Shown one piece after another: positions 1-5,424 of a stretch of DNA of 8,699 nucleotides; the first letter of the stretch is position 1, and the number at the start of each line of letters is the position of its first letter. The notes under the pieces were generated by a model. That model searched no databases, was not told the DNA's origin, and saw nothing but the letters and a program-made list of their open reading frames with translations. The stretch comes from Rhodoferax sp. (lineage in GTDB: Bacteria > Pseudomonadota > Gammaproteobacteria > Burkholderiales > Burkholderiaceae_C), in the NCBI GenBank assembly GCA_028711355.1, contig JAQTSL010000142.1, forward strand, positions 1-8,699, in the 5' to 3' direction. The position numbers and the translations under genes are program-made.

Positions 1-63
1 GACGATGGCGGCACCGCAGAGCAGGATTTGCTGGAGCGAGAGTTTTTTGGGGCTGTGCGGCAT
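1..63 (-). CDS. N-terminus of a probable MFS transporter (runs off the left edge)
   Basis: Only 21 codons are visible, read leftward from an ATG at 63-61. The peptide starts MPHSPKKLSLQQ and continues into ILLCGAAIV, which looks like the start of a first membrane helix after a basic N-terminus. From memory, this resembles the first helix of oxalate/formate-antiporter-like MFS permeases of Burkholderiales. That is recognition of a short string, not a domain hit. There is no clear Shine-Dalgarno sequence. A TATATT box (minus strand, 70-75) lies only 6 nt before the ATG, which would fit a leaderless transcript. The frame stays open upstream to a stop at 178-180 but offers no better ATG. The gene lies downstream of intI on the same strand and is probably the chromosomal neighbour of the integron. 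Confidence 0.42.
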   Translation of the reverse strand, partial: MPHSPKKLSLQQILLCGAAIV

Positions 64-360
64 CTGGCGAATATACCCAATCGCGTTGGCCCGCGCTGGC
101 ACGTGGGTGCGATTCAAAATGAGTTGATAGATCGGATTGCGAATGTGGGAATAGGGTGTCTGGCAGTTGCAATGGAGCTATTTGGGGTCAACTTTTGGCG
201 TGCACAGGTGGTATCGACGCACGGCGCGGCGACTGGGTCAGGCGCATGCGGTTTTGGCCCGGTCGCCTGACCCAATCACCACGCCTCAAAGGTGTAGGGG
301 ATTGCAGAAAGGGAGATTGGATTACCGATTCAGTGGCAGGTCTGTAGCGGGAGGAATCAG
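64..360. other. Gap between intI and the left-edge gene; no gene seen
   Basis: I see no convincing gene in this stretch. Short open frames exist on both strands but lack ribosome binding sites and recognisable protein content. The one clear structure is the inverted repeat at 234-274, listed separately. No attC-like site or terminator with a T-tract was found behind intI. Confidence 0.5.
234..274. repeat. Perfect 11-bp inverted repeat
   Basis: TGGGTCAGGCG (234-244) is followed after 19 nt by its exact reverse complement CGCCTGACCCA (264-274). The hairpin lies about 90 bp beyond the intI stop codon. No run of T follows on either strand, so it is not a textbook intrinsic terminator. It could still end the intI transcript by another route, be the trace of a mobile element end, or be a protein binding site. 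Confidence 0.65.
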
Positions 361-1371
361 TCAGACAGCCAGCCCAGCCAATGAATCTAAAGGGCTGGCC
401 GTGCCGCCCGCCGCCACCTTGAGCACATGGGTGTAAATCATGGTGGTGGAGACGTCTGAGTGGCCCAGCAGCTCCTGCACGGTGCGGATGTCGGTTCCAG
501 CTTGCAGCAGGTGGGTGGCGAATGAATGGCGCAAGGTGTGAACCGACACCGGCTTGTGAATCTGTGCAGCCGCACAGGCCAGCTTGATGGCGCGTTGTAG
601 TCGCTCTTCGTACAAGTGATGCCTGCGTTCAATGCGTGAACGCGGGTCGATCGACAACTTGGGCGAGGGGAACAGCCAAAACCAGCCCCAGCGCTGCCCC
701 AAGCCAGGGTATTTGGTGGCCAAGGCATCGGGCACTTCCACCCCCGGCTGATGCTGTTGTCGGTCATGCTCCCACAACGCGCGGGCCTGCGCCAACTGGG
801 TAGTCAAGGCAGCGTGGAACGTGTGCGGCAACATCACCACCCGGTCTTTGCCACCCTTGCCATCACGCACCACCAACACGCGCCGGTCAAAGTCCACATC
901 TTTGACCCGCAAACGCAGCCCCTCGTTCAACCGCATGCCAGTGCCATAAAGCAGCTTGGCCAACAACAGCTCTACCCCTGTCATTGCGCTGAACAACGCC
1001 GTCACTTCTGCACTGGTCAATACCGACGGAATACGCCGGGGGCGCGTAGGACGCTGCACGTCGTCAAGCCATGGCAACTGCACGCCCAGGACCTCACGGT
1101 ACAAAAACAGCAAGGCACTGAGCGCTTGATTGTGGGTGGACACCGACACATTGCGCTGCGTGGTCAGCATAGACAAAAACTGCTGCACCTCAACCGCCCC
1201 CATGTCACGGGGGTGACGCATCTGCGCAATGCGCGCGTGCCAACGCACAAAAAATTTCACCCAGTAAACATAAGCCTCTTCGGTTCGCAAGCTATAGTGC
1301 TTGTATCGCAAGACCTCTCGCAGTTGATCCAGCAACCGGGTCGATTGGGGAAGATAGGAGACAGGTTTCAT
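361..1371 (-). CDS. intI: Integron integrase IntI
   Basis: This 336-residue tyrosine recombinase catalyses attI x attC and attC x attC recombination, using the folded bottom strand of attC. It has the N-terminal SAM-like core-binding domain (about residues 10-100, with the LRTEEAYVYWVKFF segment) and a complete catalytic domain. The active-site residues are visible: R147 (GTGMR), K172 (DGKGGKDR), H278 and R281 (HTLRHSF), H304 (LLGHSD) and nucleophile Y313 (TTMIYTH). The IntI-only insertion needed for attC binding is present at about 216-235 (ALATKYPGLGQRWGWFWLF), which separates IntI from XerC/D. Length and residue spacing match IntI1 almost exactly. I chose the ATG at 1371 (MKPVSYLPQ). An upstream in-frame ATG at 1428 would put the LexA box inside the coding region and has no family support. 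The gene looks intact and functional, and is likely repressed by LexA. Confidence 0.95.
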   Translation of the reverse strand: MKPVSYLPQSTRLLDQLREVLRYKHYSLRTEEAYVYWVKFFVRWHARIAQMRHPRDMGAVEVQQFLSMLTTQRNVSVSTHNQALSALLFLYREVLGVQLPWLDDVQRPTRPRRIPSVLTSAEVTALFSAMTGVELLLAKLLYGTGMRLNEGLRLRVKDVDFDRRVLVVRDGKGGKDRVVMLPHTFHAALTTQLAQARALWEHDRQQHQPGVEVPDALATKYPGLGQRWGWFWLFPSPKLSIDPRSRIERRHHLYEERLQRAIKLACAAAQIHKPVSVHTLRHSFATHLLQAGTDIRTVQELLGHSDVSTTMIYTHVLKVAAGGTASPLDSLAGLAV

Positions 1372-1385
1372 GAGTGGCACCATTA

Positions 1386-1401
1386 CTGTTGTTTCATACA
1401 G
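1386..1401 (-). promoter_or_regulatory. LexA (SOS) box controlling intI
   Basis: The 16-mer CTGTTGTTTCATACAG fits CTGT-N8-ACAG, and the flanks extend the match (TACTGT...ACAGT on the plus strand). It lies 14 bp upstream of the preferred intI start and overlaps the candidate -10 box of the intI promoter, where bound LexA would block transcription. SOS control of integrases is established for class 1 and Vibrio integrons (Guerin et al. 2009). Its use here is inferred from sequence and position. Confidence 0.85.
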
Positions 1402-1420
1402 TCTACGGCTTCTAAACCAA
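1393..1420 (-). promoter_or_regulatory. Candidate intI promoter
   Basis: On the minus strand, TTGGTT (1415-1420) and TATGAA (1393-1398) are separated by 16 bp. Both boxes are imperfect, so on its own the call is weak. The overlap of the -10 box with the LexA site and the distance to the intI ATG make it plausible. Confidence 0.38.
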
Positions 1421-1613
1421 GGCTGCAAGAGGCTTTGTGGTGTCTGTGGTCCGCGTGGAGATACCCGCTTGCCCAGTTTATTTCGTCGTCTAGCTTGGGA
1501 TGACCAGGATAGGCGCTCGGCTACATTACGTTATGCCATACATCCGGCGCCGTCTCACCAGCGCCGACTTTTCGCTAACACCGCCGAGATCGGCATCGTT
1601 TGAGGGGTTAAAA
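1402..1613 (+). other. attI: Likely attI and cassette-promoter region
   Basis: In integrons the attI site lies between intI and the first cassette, so it should be here. The crossover core should look like GTTRRRY. Two 6/7 matches exist: GTTATGC at 1530-1536 and GTTAAAA at 1607-1613. The first leaves a leader of about 80 bp before the first cassette gene; the second almost none. I cannot choose between them. No convincing cassette promoter (Pc) was found on the plus strand. The best pair, TTGCCC near 1470 with TAGCTT about 16 bp later, is weak. Confidence 0.4.
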
Positions 1614-1979
1614 ATGAAATTTGCTTCGCTATTTCTGCTTTCAGCAGCACTCGTGTCCGCTGCTCCAGCCAACGCAGGGACATATGGGGAAGACTGTCGC
1701 GCCTACGCTAAGGCTATCTTCGCCGTCGCTGAAGCCCGCGACAACCTGGACGACCCCTCATGGGAAAAGCTGCTTAAGCTTCACCCGATCTTGGAGGAAA
1801 TAAAGAAGAAAGAAGGCCGAGGCTTTCTCTATGCCCAGATGATCAACCTTCGCGTAATCAACAAGAACGCCAGCCCTCGGGCTCTAATGACCAACAGCTA
1901 CGATAGCTGTATTTCTGGCACCACTGGCCTTTGCATGCTTTACAACCAAGGGTGCGGGCCGAAGGGAGATTCCAAATGA
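1614..1979 (+). CDS. Small secreted four-cysteine protein, first gene of cassette 1
   Basis: This is a 121-residue protein with a textbook Sec signal peptide: MKFASLFLLSAALVSAAPANA, with predicted cleavage after ANA (residue 21). The mature part is about 100 residues and contains four cysteines (GEDC near the start, then SYDSC, GLC and QGC close together near the end), which could form two disulfides in the periplasm. The middle is rich in charged helix-like sequence (WEKLLKLHPILEEIKKKEG). I do not recognise the family. The ATG at 1614 was chosen because it begins the signal peptide and follows a GAGGGG ribosome binding site by 6 nt. The frame is open upstream to 1500, but that stretch has no signal-peptide logic. 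Its last codon and stop overlap the next gene (ATGA), so the two are probably translationally coupled. Confidence 0.78.
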   Translation: MKFASLFLLSAALVSAAPANAGTYGEDCRAYAKAIFAVAEARDNLDDPSWEKLLKLHPILEEIKKKEGRGFLYAQMINLRVINKNASPRALMTNSYDSCISGTTGLCMLYNQGCGPKGDSK

Positions 1980-2173
1980 CAACCGTAACAATCGAATTTC
2001 CAGAAATTCCCCACGGGCATGGCCTTTCCTTCAAGAAGGGGGTAGCGGATGGTTTGCTCGACTGCCGGGACCACGAATCAACCCCTCATGAAATTCACTC
2101 GGCAAGCTACCAGCGTGGCATTGAGGTTGGCATTGAACTGAAACGTGAAATTGCCAAACTCGTTAAGGCATAA
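1976..2173 (+). CDS. 65-residue soluble protein of unknown function, second gene of cassette 1
   Basis: It starts at the ATG of the ATGA overlap with the preceding gene, with an AGGGAG ribosome binding site about 9 nt upstream. The product begins MTTVTIEFPEIPHGHG and has no signal peptide or membrane segment. It has a charged C-terminal helix (about residues 45-65, IEVGIELKREIAKLVKA). Its stop codon lies inside the left arm of the attC, as is common for the last gene of a cassette. The longer frame from 1931 runs inside the upstream gene and is not used. I cannot name the family. Two coupled genes in one cassette, one product exported and one cytoplasmic, are uncommon; a partner or immunity role is possible but not shown. 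Confidence 0.72.
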   Translation: MTTVTIEFPEIPHGHGLSFKKGVADGLLDCRDHESTPHEIHSASYQRGIEVGIELKREIAKLVKA

Positions 2174-2237
2174 CCCGGCAGTCCACACGGACGCTGCGCG
2201 ATAAAGCCGCGCAGCGCCGGTGACTTCTACGTTAGAA
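2168..2237 (+). other. attC: attC recombination site of cassette 1
   Basis: The left R'' box GCATAAC (2168-2174) and the right R' box GTTAGAA (2231-2237) bracket a 70-bp imperfect palindrome. Inside are two 5-nt unpaired spacers and a long stem. The two arms align as AGTC-AC-CGG-CGCTGCGCG, with three single extra bases on the left arm only. A short loop closes the stem. Unpaired spacers plus extrahelical bases on one arm are the hallmarks by which IntI recognises the folded attC bottom strand. Crossover is expected between G2231 and T2232. Confidence 0.9.
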
Positions 2238-2245
2238 GGCAAAAG

Positions 2246-2653
2246 ATGATTACTGGCGGTTGCCTCTGTGGCGCAATCAAGTACGAAATTACTAGCCCGC
2301 TCCAATTCGCGCGCAACTGTCATTGTTCTAAGTGTCGAAAAGCTACGGGTGCCGCTTTTGCCACTTGGGCATATGTCGAGGTTAGTAATTTCCGGTGGGT
2401 TCAAGGTGAAGAGCAACTGGGGCTGTATCAGTCGTCCCCAGAAGTCACGCGAACCTACTGCAAGGTGTGCGGTTCCACTCTGCAGTTTGTTGCCAAGCAG
2501 GCGTATCAAGACGCCTTCGGTTTGGCATTGGGTACGGTTGATGGTGAGCCAGGCTGCAAGCCCATGCGCCACGTCATGGTTGGCTCAAAAGCACCTTGGT
2601 TTGAAATCACCGACCATTTACCTCAGTCAGAGGAGGCGGCCCCCAGTGAGTAG
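2246..2653 (+). CDS. GFA (CENP-V/GFA) family zinc-binding protein, cassette 2
   Basis: This 135-residue protein carries the complete cysteine pattern of the GFA family: C6-x-C8 (GGCLCGAIKY), C25-x-C27-xx-C30 (CHCSKCRKATG) and C72-xx-C75 (YCKVCGSTL). These ligate structural and catalytic-type zinc ions in a beta-rich fold. The family was named for glutathione-dependent formaldehyde-activating enzyme, but most members have no proven substrate, so no reaction is assigned. Length fits a single-domain member. The start at 2246 is supported by an AGAAGG ribosome binding site (2234-2239). That site sits inside the R' core of the preceding attC, on the cassette side of the crossover, so it travels with the cassette. 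GFA genes are recurrent integron cargo. The attC of this cassette should begin just after the stop but is interrupted by intron sequence. Confidence 0.88.
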   Translation: MITGGCLCGAIKYEITSPLQFARNCHCSKCRKATGAAFATWAYVEVSNFRWVQGEEQLGLYQSSPEVTRTYCKVCGSTLQFVAKQAYQDAFGLALGTVDGEPGCKPMRHVMVGSKAPWFEITDHLPQSEEAAPSE

Positions 2654-2667
2654 CGTCATGCCTTCAA

Positions 2668-2736
2668 ATCGGGTAGCCAGGAGCTTCTAACTCCCAGCCC
2701 CCACACCACCCACCATGCGGGTCCGCAGTGGGCGGT
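2668..2736 (-). ncRNA. Group II intron domains V and VI
   Basis: On the minus strand, domain V (2705-2736) has a 9-bp lower stem (ACCGCCCAC with GTGGGTGGT, one G-U pair), a 2-nt bulge on the 3' side, a 4-bp upper stem and a 4-nt loop. That is the usual plan of about 32-34 nt for this catalytic domain. Domain VI (about 2668-2702) is a GGG/CCC-rich hairpin with the loop TTAGAAG, which contains unpaired A residues that could serve as the branch point. They follow the maturase stop codon directly, as in intact introns. Confidence 0.7.
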
Positions 2737-3150
2737 TCAACAAGTCGGCACGCTCGACGAAGTTCTCCTCTTCTTTCCCGTGTAGCCCTGTACCTTGCAC
2801 CACAGGTCCTTCACACTGAGCAAACCTTGCTCCTTTAACCACGCGTTGGAAACGGCCTGATTGATCACTGGGGTTCTGGACATCTGCCAGTAGCTGTTGC
2901 TGCTGACACCGTGCTGAATCGCCGACTTCAGGCTCACGCCCAAGGCCAGCAAGTTCTTGATCTTGGTCCGCGCCCAGCGCCACTGTTTCCAATAGCACAT
3001 GCGGATGCGCCGTCTGATCCACTCATCCAGTTCAGGAACCGGTCGGTAGTACTGGCTGATACCAAAGTACGCCGTCCAGCCTCTCAAGTATTGCCCCAAT
3101 TTGCGCAGTCGGTATTCCATGGAAACGCCCCAGCTTCTGCCCGTCAGCTC
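2737..3150 (-). pseudogene. C-terminal fragment of group II intron reverse transcriptase/maturase
   Basis: About 137 codons remain, from ELTGRSWGVSMEYRLRKL to the stop at 2737-2739. The segment GQYLRGWTAYFGISQYYR, then RRRIRMCYWKQWRWARTK and NLLALGV, is the group II maturase (X) domain that binds intron RNA. The reverse transcriptase palm and finger motifs, including YADD, are absent. The frame continues upstream to 3192 (MRWPQVGEFGWPSG), but those residues are translated from the IS-like repeats and are not maturase sequence. The frame shows no internal stop. The fragment is most likely silent; it could at most have supplied splicing help if expressed with its lost N-terminus. Confidence 0.85.
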
Positions 3151-3156
3151 CCCTGA

Positions 3157-3202
3157 TGGCCACCCAAATTCCCCCACTTGTGGCCACCTCAAATTCCCCC
3201 AC
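3157..3202 (-). repeat. Two tandem 21-22 bp repeats, likely remnant of an IS21-type end
   Basis: The plus strand shows TGGCCACCCAAATTCCCCCAC (3157-3177) and the near-identical copy TGGCCACCTCAAATTCCCCCAC (3181-3202), a 24-bp period with one extra T in the second copy. Reiterated GGGGGAATTT-GGTGGCCA units are typical of the multiple terminal repeats of IS21-family elements (istA/istB). I rely on memory for this match. No istA or istB coding sequence is present, so only an end would remain. It adjoins the broken edge of the intron maturase and probably marks the deletion that truncated it. Confidence 0.45.
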
Positions 3203-3386
3203 CCTGAGCGCTGTGTGACGGCTGGTTGAACCCGGCTGTTTCCCCGCCTCAGTCAGTACCAGGCAGGACGTTACCTTCACCCCCTCACTCACGAGGGGAA
3301 ACCGGATTGAACGTCTTGAAACCACACCTACAAACAACCATCGCAACACAATATCAGCCACGCCATTCGAGACCTTCATTCAAGCC
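3203..3386. other. Unassigned stretch before the cassette 3 gene; possible intron domain I relic
   Basis: No gene is seen. There is a 6-bp hairpin, CCCCTC (3281-3286) with GAGGGG (3293-3298), and several GGGAAAC-like and stem-forming segments on the minus strand, giving the look of structured RNA. One reading is that this is the 5' (domain I) part of the same group II intron, with the IS-like repeats in between. A GTTGAAC at 3225-3231 matches the R' consensus GTTRRRY perfectly and could be the lost right end of the cassette 2 attC. The two readings compete, and neither is secure. The left border of cassette 3 is therefore unknown. Confidence 0.3.
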
Positions 3387-4952
3387 ATGAAGAACGCATC
3401 TCCGACTATCGTCCATCAAGCCGTCAGTGCCGCGCTTACCTGTGGTCTGTGGTTCGCTATCTCAGCTTGCGCTGAAACAGGTAGTCAGCCCGCTTCTCCT
3501 TTGTTTGGTAGCGAACTGGAGTCGGTCGTCCAGGAGATCAAGTCGATGATTAGGACCGACACAAGCCAGGTACCGACTTTTGTCGTGCGAGAGGCAACGC
3601 CTGCGCGCATCGACAGGCTGTTCCGAATGCCGGAAGCGGTTCAGTTGCCACAGAATATCCGCGAAAACGGACTGATATTCGCCGGCCGCGGCTCGACACT
3701 ACTTACGTTCGAGAAACCCTCAGACATCATCGCCAAGGTGTCGTCGTGGTTTCCTAAGGAAGTTGCTCGCGCACGTGAGTCGAAAAATGGCAGATTTTTC
3801 GGTCACCTGCATTTATGGGGACCGTATGAGAATTGGGACGTCGAACCAGCCGCCTTTATGTCTCTCTGGAATTGCATGCCGCAAAACGCTTGGCTAAAAC
3901 CTGCTCAAAATCCATTTATGCGCCGTATCGACGACAGCATTCCGCTCTACCCTATTGCGGCACGACAATCGAGCTACCAGGAATTCGACTTTGGTCATTG
4001 TGTTCGCGAAAGTAGCGGTTATCAGCCGGCCTGGACAATGGAACAGACACAGGCCAACAAGGAAAAGTTACGCAATACCGGGGAAAAGGTCGCTCCATTG
4101 CTACGCCGGAAATTCGCCCGCTTTCTGGAGAGCTATCGTTGCAGTGGTTCTGGGCCAGATGACTGCGTACTGGTCCTGCGCCTGTGGGCCAGCCTGTCAG
4201 CATACGACGTTGATCTAGCTGCCTCAATCCAAACTCTGGAAGCCGACATAGCGCCGGACAGCCCTTTACCGGAACTGCGCAATCCAACGGCTAGCTGGTC
4301 GGAGTCGGCTCCGGGCGACGGTCAAGAGCGCTACGACGAAGGTTTGCGCCGTGCGGCATTCCTGCGCGCGAAACTCCAGTCGGTACTCGATGCGCCACAG
4401 GCTTGGCCATCCCATGCGCTTTCAACAACGCTACGCCAGCTAACGCGCCTGCGACGGACGTTTGCCGTACCGTTCGTACACCGCTGGTACCAATACGAAA
4501 TTGACTATCGGAACGATCCCATTAACCCCTGGCGCGTCCTCGATTCCAAGCCAGATACGACGTGGCACTTGCGGGCAGCCATGATGGTGGAATTGAACGG
4601 GATCGAAGAGGGCATACAGTGCGAAGTATTCAAGCAGTGGTTCGACCATAGCGGCGCATCGCTGCAAACTGAATATGTACTTGGCGGTTTGCGGCGCGCC
4701 GACGGACACCTGCTCCAATGCGGCGTACCCGACTTCGCGTGGCTGAAACGGCAAGATGCCACGGATTTTCGCTACGTTCTTTACGGCTATTTGGCCTTAC
4801 TGCAATATTTGCCGTTGCCCGAACGGAACCTGCTGGTATCTGGCCTGACCGATAGAGGCAAACTTTGCCCTGACAAGAGTAAGGCCGTCTCGACTGGCTG
4901 GCTACAGCAGATCTGCGAGAAATGGATTCCTTCCTCTAGCCGGCGATTATGA
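3387..4952 (+). CDS. Putative lipoprotein of unknown function, cassette 3
   Basis: This 521-residue protein starts MKNASPTIVHQ and has a hydrophobic stretch ending in ISAC (Cys28), which fits a type II signal peptide lipobox. The mature protein would be anchored in a membrane facing the periplasm. Its N-terminal charge is low, so an ordinary Sec signal is possible. Many cysteines follow in the body (for example WNCMPQ, GHCVRE, YRCSGSGPDDC, IQCEVF, LLQCGV, KLCPDK, QQICEKW), in keeping with export and disulfides. It is rich in Trp, Tyr and Arg and mostly helical in look, with no catalytic motif that I recognise. No clear ribosome binding site precedes the ATG. It is followed after 1 bp by its own attC, so it is true cassette cargo and unusually large for a cassette gene. 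Confidence 0.75.
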   Translation: MKNASPTIVHQAVSAALTCGLWFAISACAETGSQPASPLFGSELESVVQEIKSMIRTDTSQVPTFVVREATPARIDRLFRMPEAVQLPQNIRENGLIFAGRGSTLLTFEKPSDIIAKVSSWFPKEVARARESKNGRFFGHLHLWGPYENWDVEPAAFMSLWNCMPQNAWLKPAQNPFMRRIDDSIPLYPIAARQSSYQEFDFGHCVRESSGYQPAWTMEQTQANKEKLRNTGEKVAPLLRRKFARFLESYRCSGSGPDDCVLVLRLWASLSAYDVDLAASIQTLEADIAPDSPLPELRNPTASWSESAPGDGQERYDEGLRRAAFLRAKLQSVLDAPQAWPSHALSTTLRQLTRLRRTFAVPFVHRWYQYEIDYRNDPINPWRVLDSKPDTTWHLRAAMMVELNGIEEGIQCEVFKQWFDHSGASLQTEYVLGGLRRADGHLLQCGVPDFAWLKRQDATDFRYVLYGYLALLQYLPLPERNLLVSGLTDRGKLCPDKSKAVSTGWLQQICEKWIPSSSRRL

Positions 4953-4953
4953 C

Positions 4954-5040
4954 GCCGAACTCCAGGTGGAACGGACAGGCCGGAAGCGCCGCACTATTAC
5001 TTGCCACCGTGACGGCCCGCCGTTTACCAAAACGTTCGGC
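4954..5040 (+). other. attC: attC recombination site of cassette 3
   Basis: R'' GCCGAAC (4954-4960) and R' GTTCGGC (5034-5040) are exact reverse complements. Each is followed inward by a 5-nt non-pairing spacer (TCCAG on the left, AAAAC on the right). The arms then pair imperfectly (GTGGAACGG with CCGTTTACC, then GGCCG with CGGCC), with extra unpaired bases on the left arm, and close on a variable loop of about 25-30 nt. At 87 bp it is within the normal attC range. R' departs from GTTRRRY at its fourth base (C), but the symmetry with R'' supports it. Confidence 0.75.
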
Positions 5041-5095
5041 CCCACAAGTACACGCATCGCAGAGGGCCACAACGGGGTTGGAACGCTAGACACGC

Positions 5096-5124
5096 TTGAC
5101 GTTATTCATGCAGAGCGTTAGTAT
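5096..5124 (+). promoter_or_regulatory. higBA promoter inside cassette 4
   Basis: TTGACG (5096-5101) and TAGTAT (5119-5124) are 17 bp apart, a near-consensus sigma-70 promoter that ends 6 bp before the higB start. The leader would be very short. AACGCT (5082-5087) and AGCGTT (5114-5119) form an inverted pair around the -35 box and could be a HigA operator, which is only a guess. An own promoter lets a toxin-antitoxin cassette be expressed at any array position. Confidence 0.75.
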
Positions 5125-5130
5125 CACTCC

Positions 5131-5403
5131 GTGACGATCAAAAGCTTCAAGTGCAAGGAAACCGAAGCCCTGTTCCAAGGCAAGCGGGTGCGTCGATGGG
5201 TCAATGTGGAGCGTCCGGCGCTGCGAAAGCTGGAACAGCTTGATTGGTCGTCAGTCTTGGAAGACCTGCGCGTCCCGCCTGGGAATCAACTTGAAGCCCT
5301 GAGAGGTAACCTAAAGGGACAGTACAGCGTTCGGGTCAATGACCAATGGCGCGTATGCTTTGTGTGGACGCCCGAGGGGCCCAAGGACGTAGAGATCAGT
5401 TGA
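5131..5403 (+). pseudogene. higB: HigB-type toxin with C-terminal frameshift
   Basis: This RelE/HigB-superfamily ribosome-dependent mRNA interferase is the toxin of a higBA pair. It starts with GTG at 5131, giving MTIKSFKCKETEALFQGKRV, then LRVPPGNQLEALRG and YSVRVNDQWRVCFVW, the core of the family. As read it has 90 residues and ends in DVEIS. The family normally ends in DYH. Dropping the A at 5398 would give EIVDYH and a stop at 5411-5413 that overlaps the AAGGAG ribosome site of higA. In Proteus vulgaris HigB, Asp90, Tyr91 and His92 are active-site residues, so this toxin is probably inactive. A sequencing error is the alternative; the site is not a homopolymer. Confidence 0.85.
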
Positions 5404-5424
5404 CTATCACTGAAGGAGTACCTC

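Larger units (their letters stand above)
2667..3150 (-). mobile_element. Group II intron remnant (probable class C-attC type) in the attC of cassette 2
   Basis: Read on the minus strand, this is the C-terminal part of an intron-encoded maturase, then a domain V hairpin, a domain VI hairpin and the 3' terminus CCCGAT(T). It abuts GCCTTCA(A), which would be the R'' box of the GFA cassette attC. Bottom-strand insertion one or two bases inside the attC R'' box is the known habit of group IIC-attC introns. The exact border is ambiguous by one base. The 5' part of the maturase gene is missing: homology ends near 3150, where IS-like repeats begin. The element therefore cannot splice or move by itself. 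A structured stretch at 3203-3330 might be part of its domain I, but this is uncertain. Confidence 0.8.

Noticed and set aside
28..270. Plus-strand frame of 80 codons near the left edge
   Set aside because: It has no ribosome site or family resemblance, and it is antisense to the probable transporter start and spans the hairpin arms.
438..767. Second minus-strand frame inside intI
   Set aside because: It overlaps the intI catalytic region in another frame and its product is low-information; not a gene.
1440..1500. TTGCCC...TAGCTT considered as the cassette promoter Pc
   Set aside because: The match to sigma-70 boxes is too weak to list as a feature; a mapped transcript start would be needed.
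751..1503. Long plus-strand open frame of 250 codons opposite intI
   Set aside because: It is antisense to an intact integrase with all catalytic motifs, and its product has no recognisable domain or signal; a shadow of intI codon use.
1571..1604. CTAAC...GTTTG with a small hairpin considered as a mini-attC
   Set aside because: It is only about 34 bp, too short for a functional attC, and its R' box departs from the consensus at two positions.
2078..2572. Minus-strand frame of 164 codons across the attC and the GFA gene
   Set aside because: It reads antisense through a recombination site and a well-supported GFA protein; no domain evidence.
3032..3379. Minus-strand frame of 115 codons upstream of the maturase fragment
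   Set aside because: It overlaps the IS-like repeats and the maturase fragment in another frame, with no sensible protein content.
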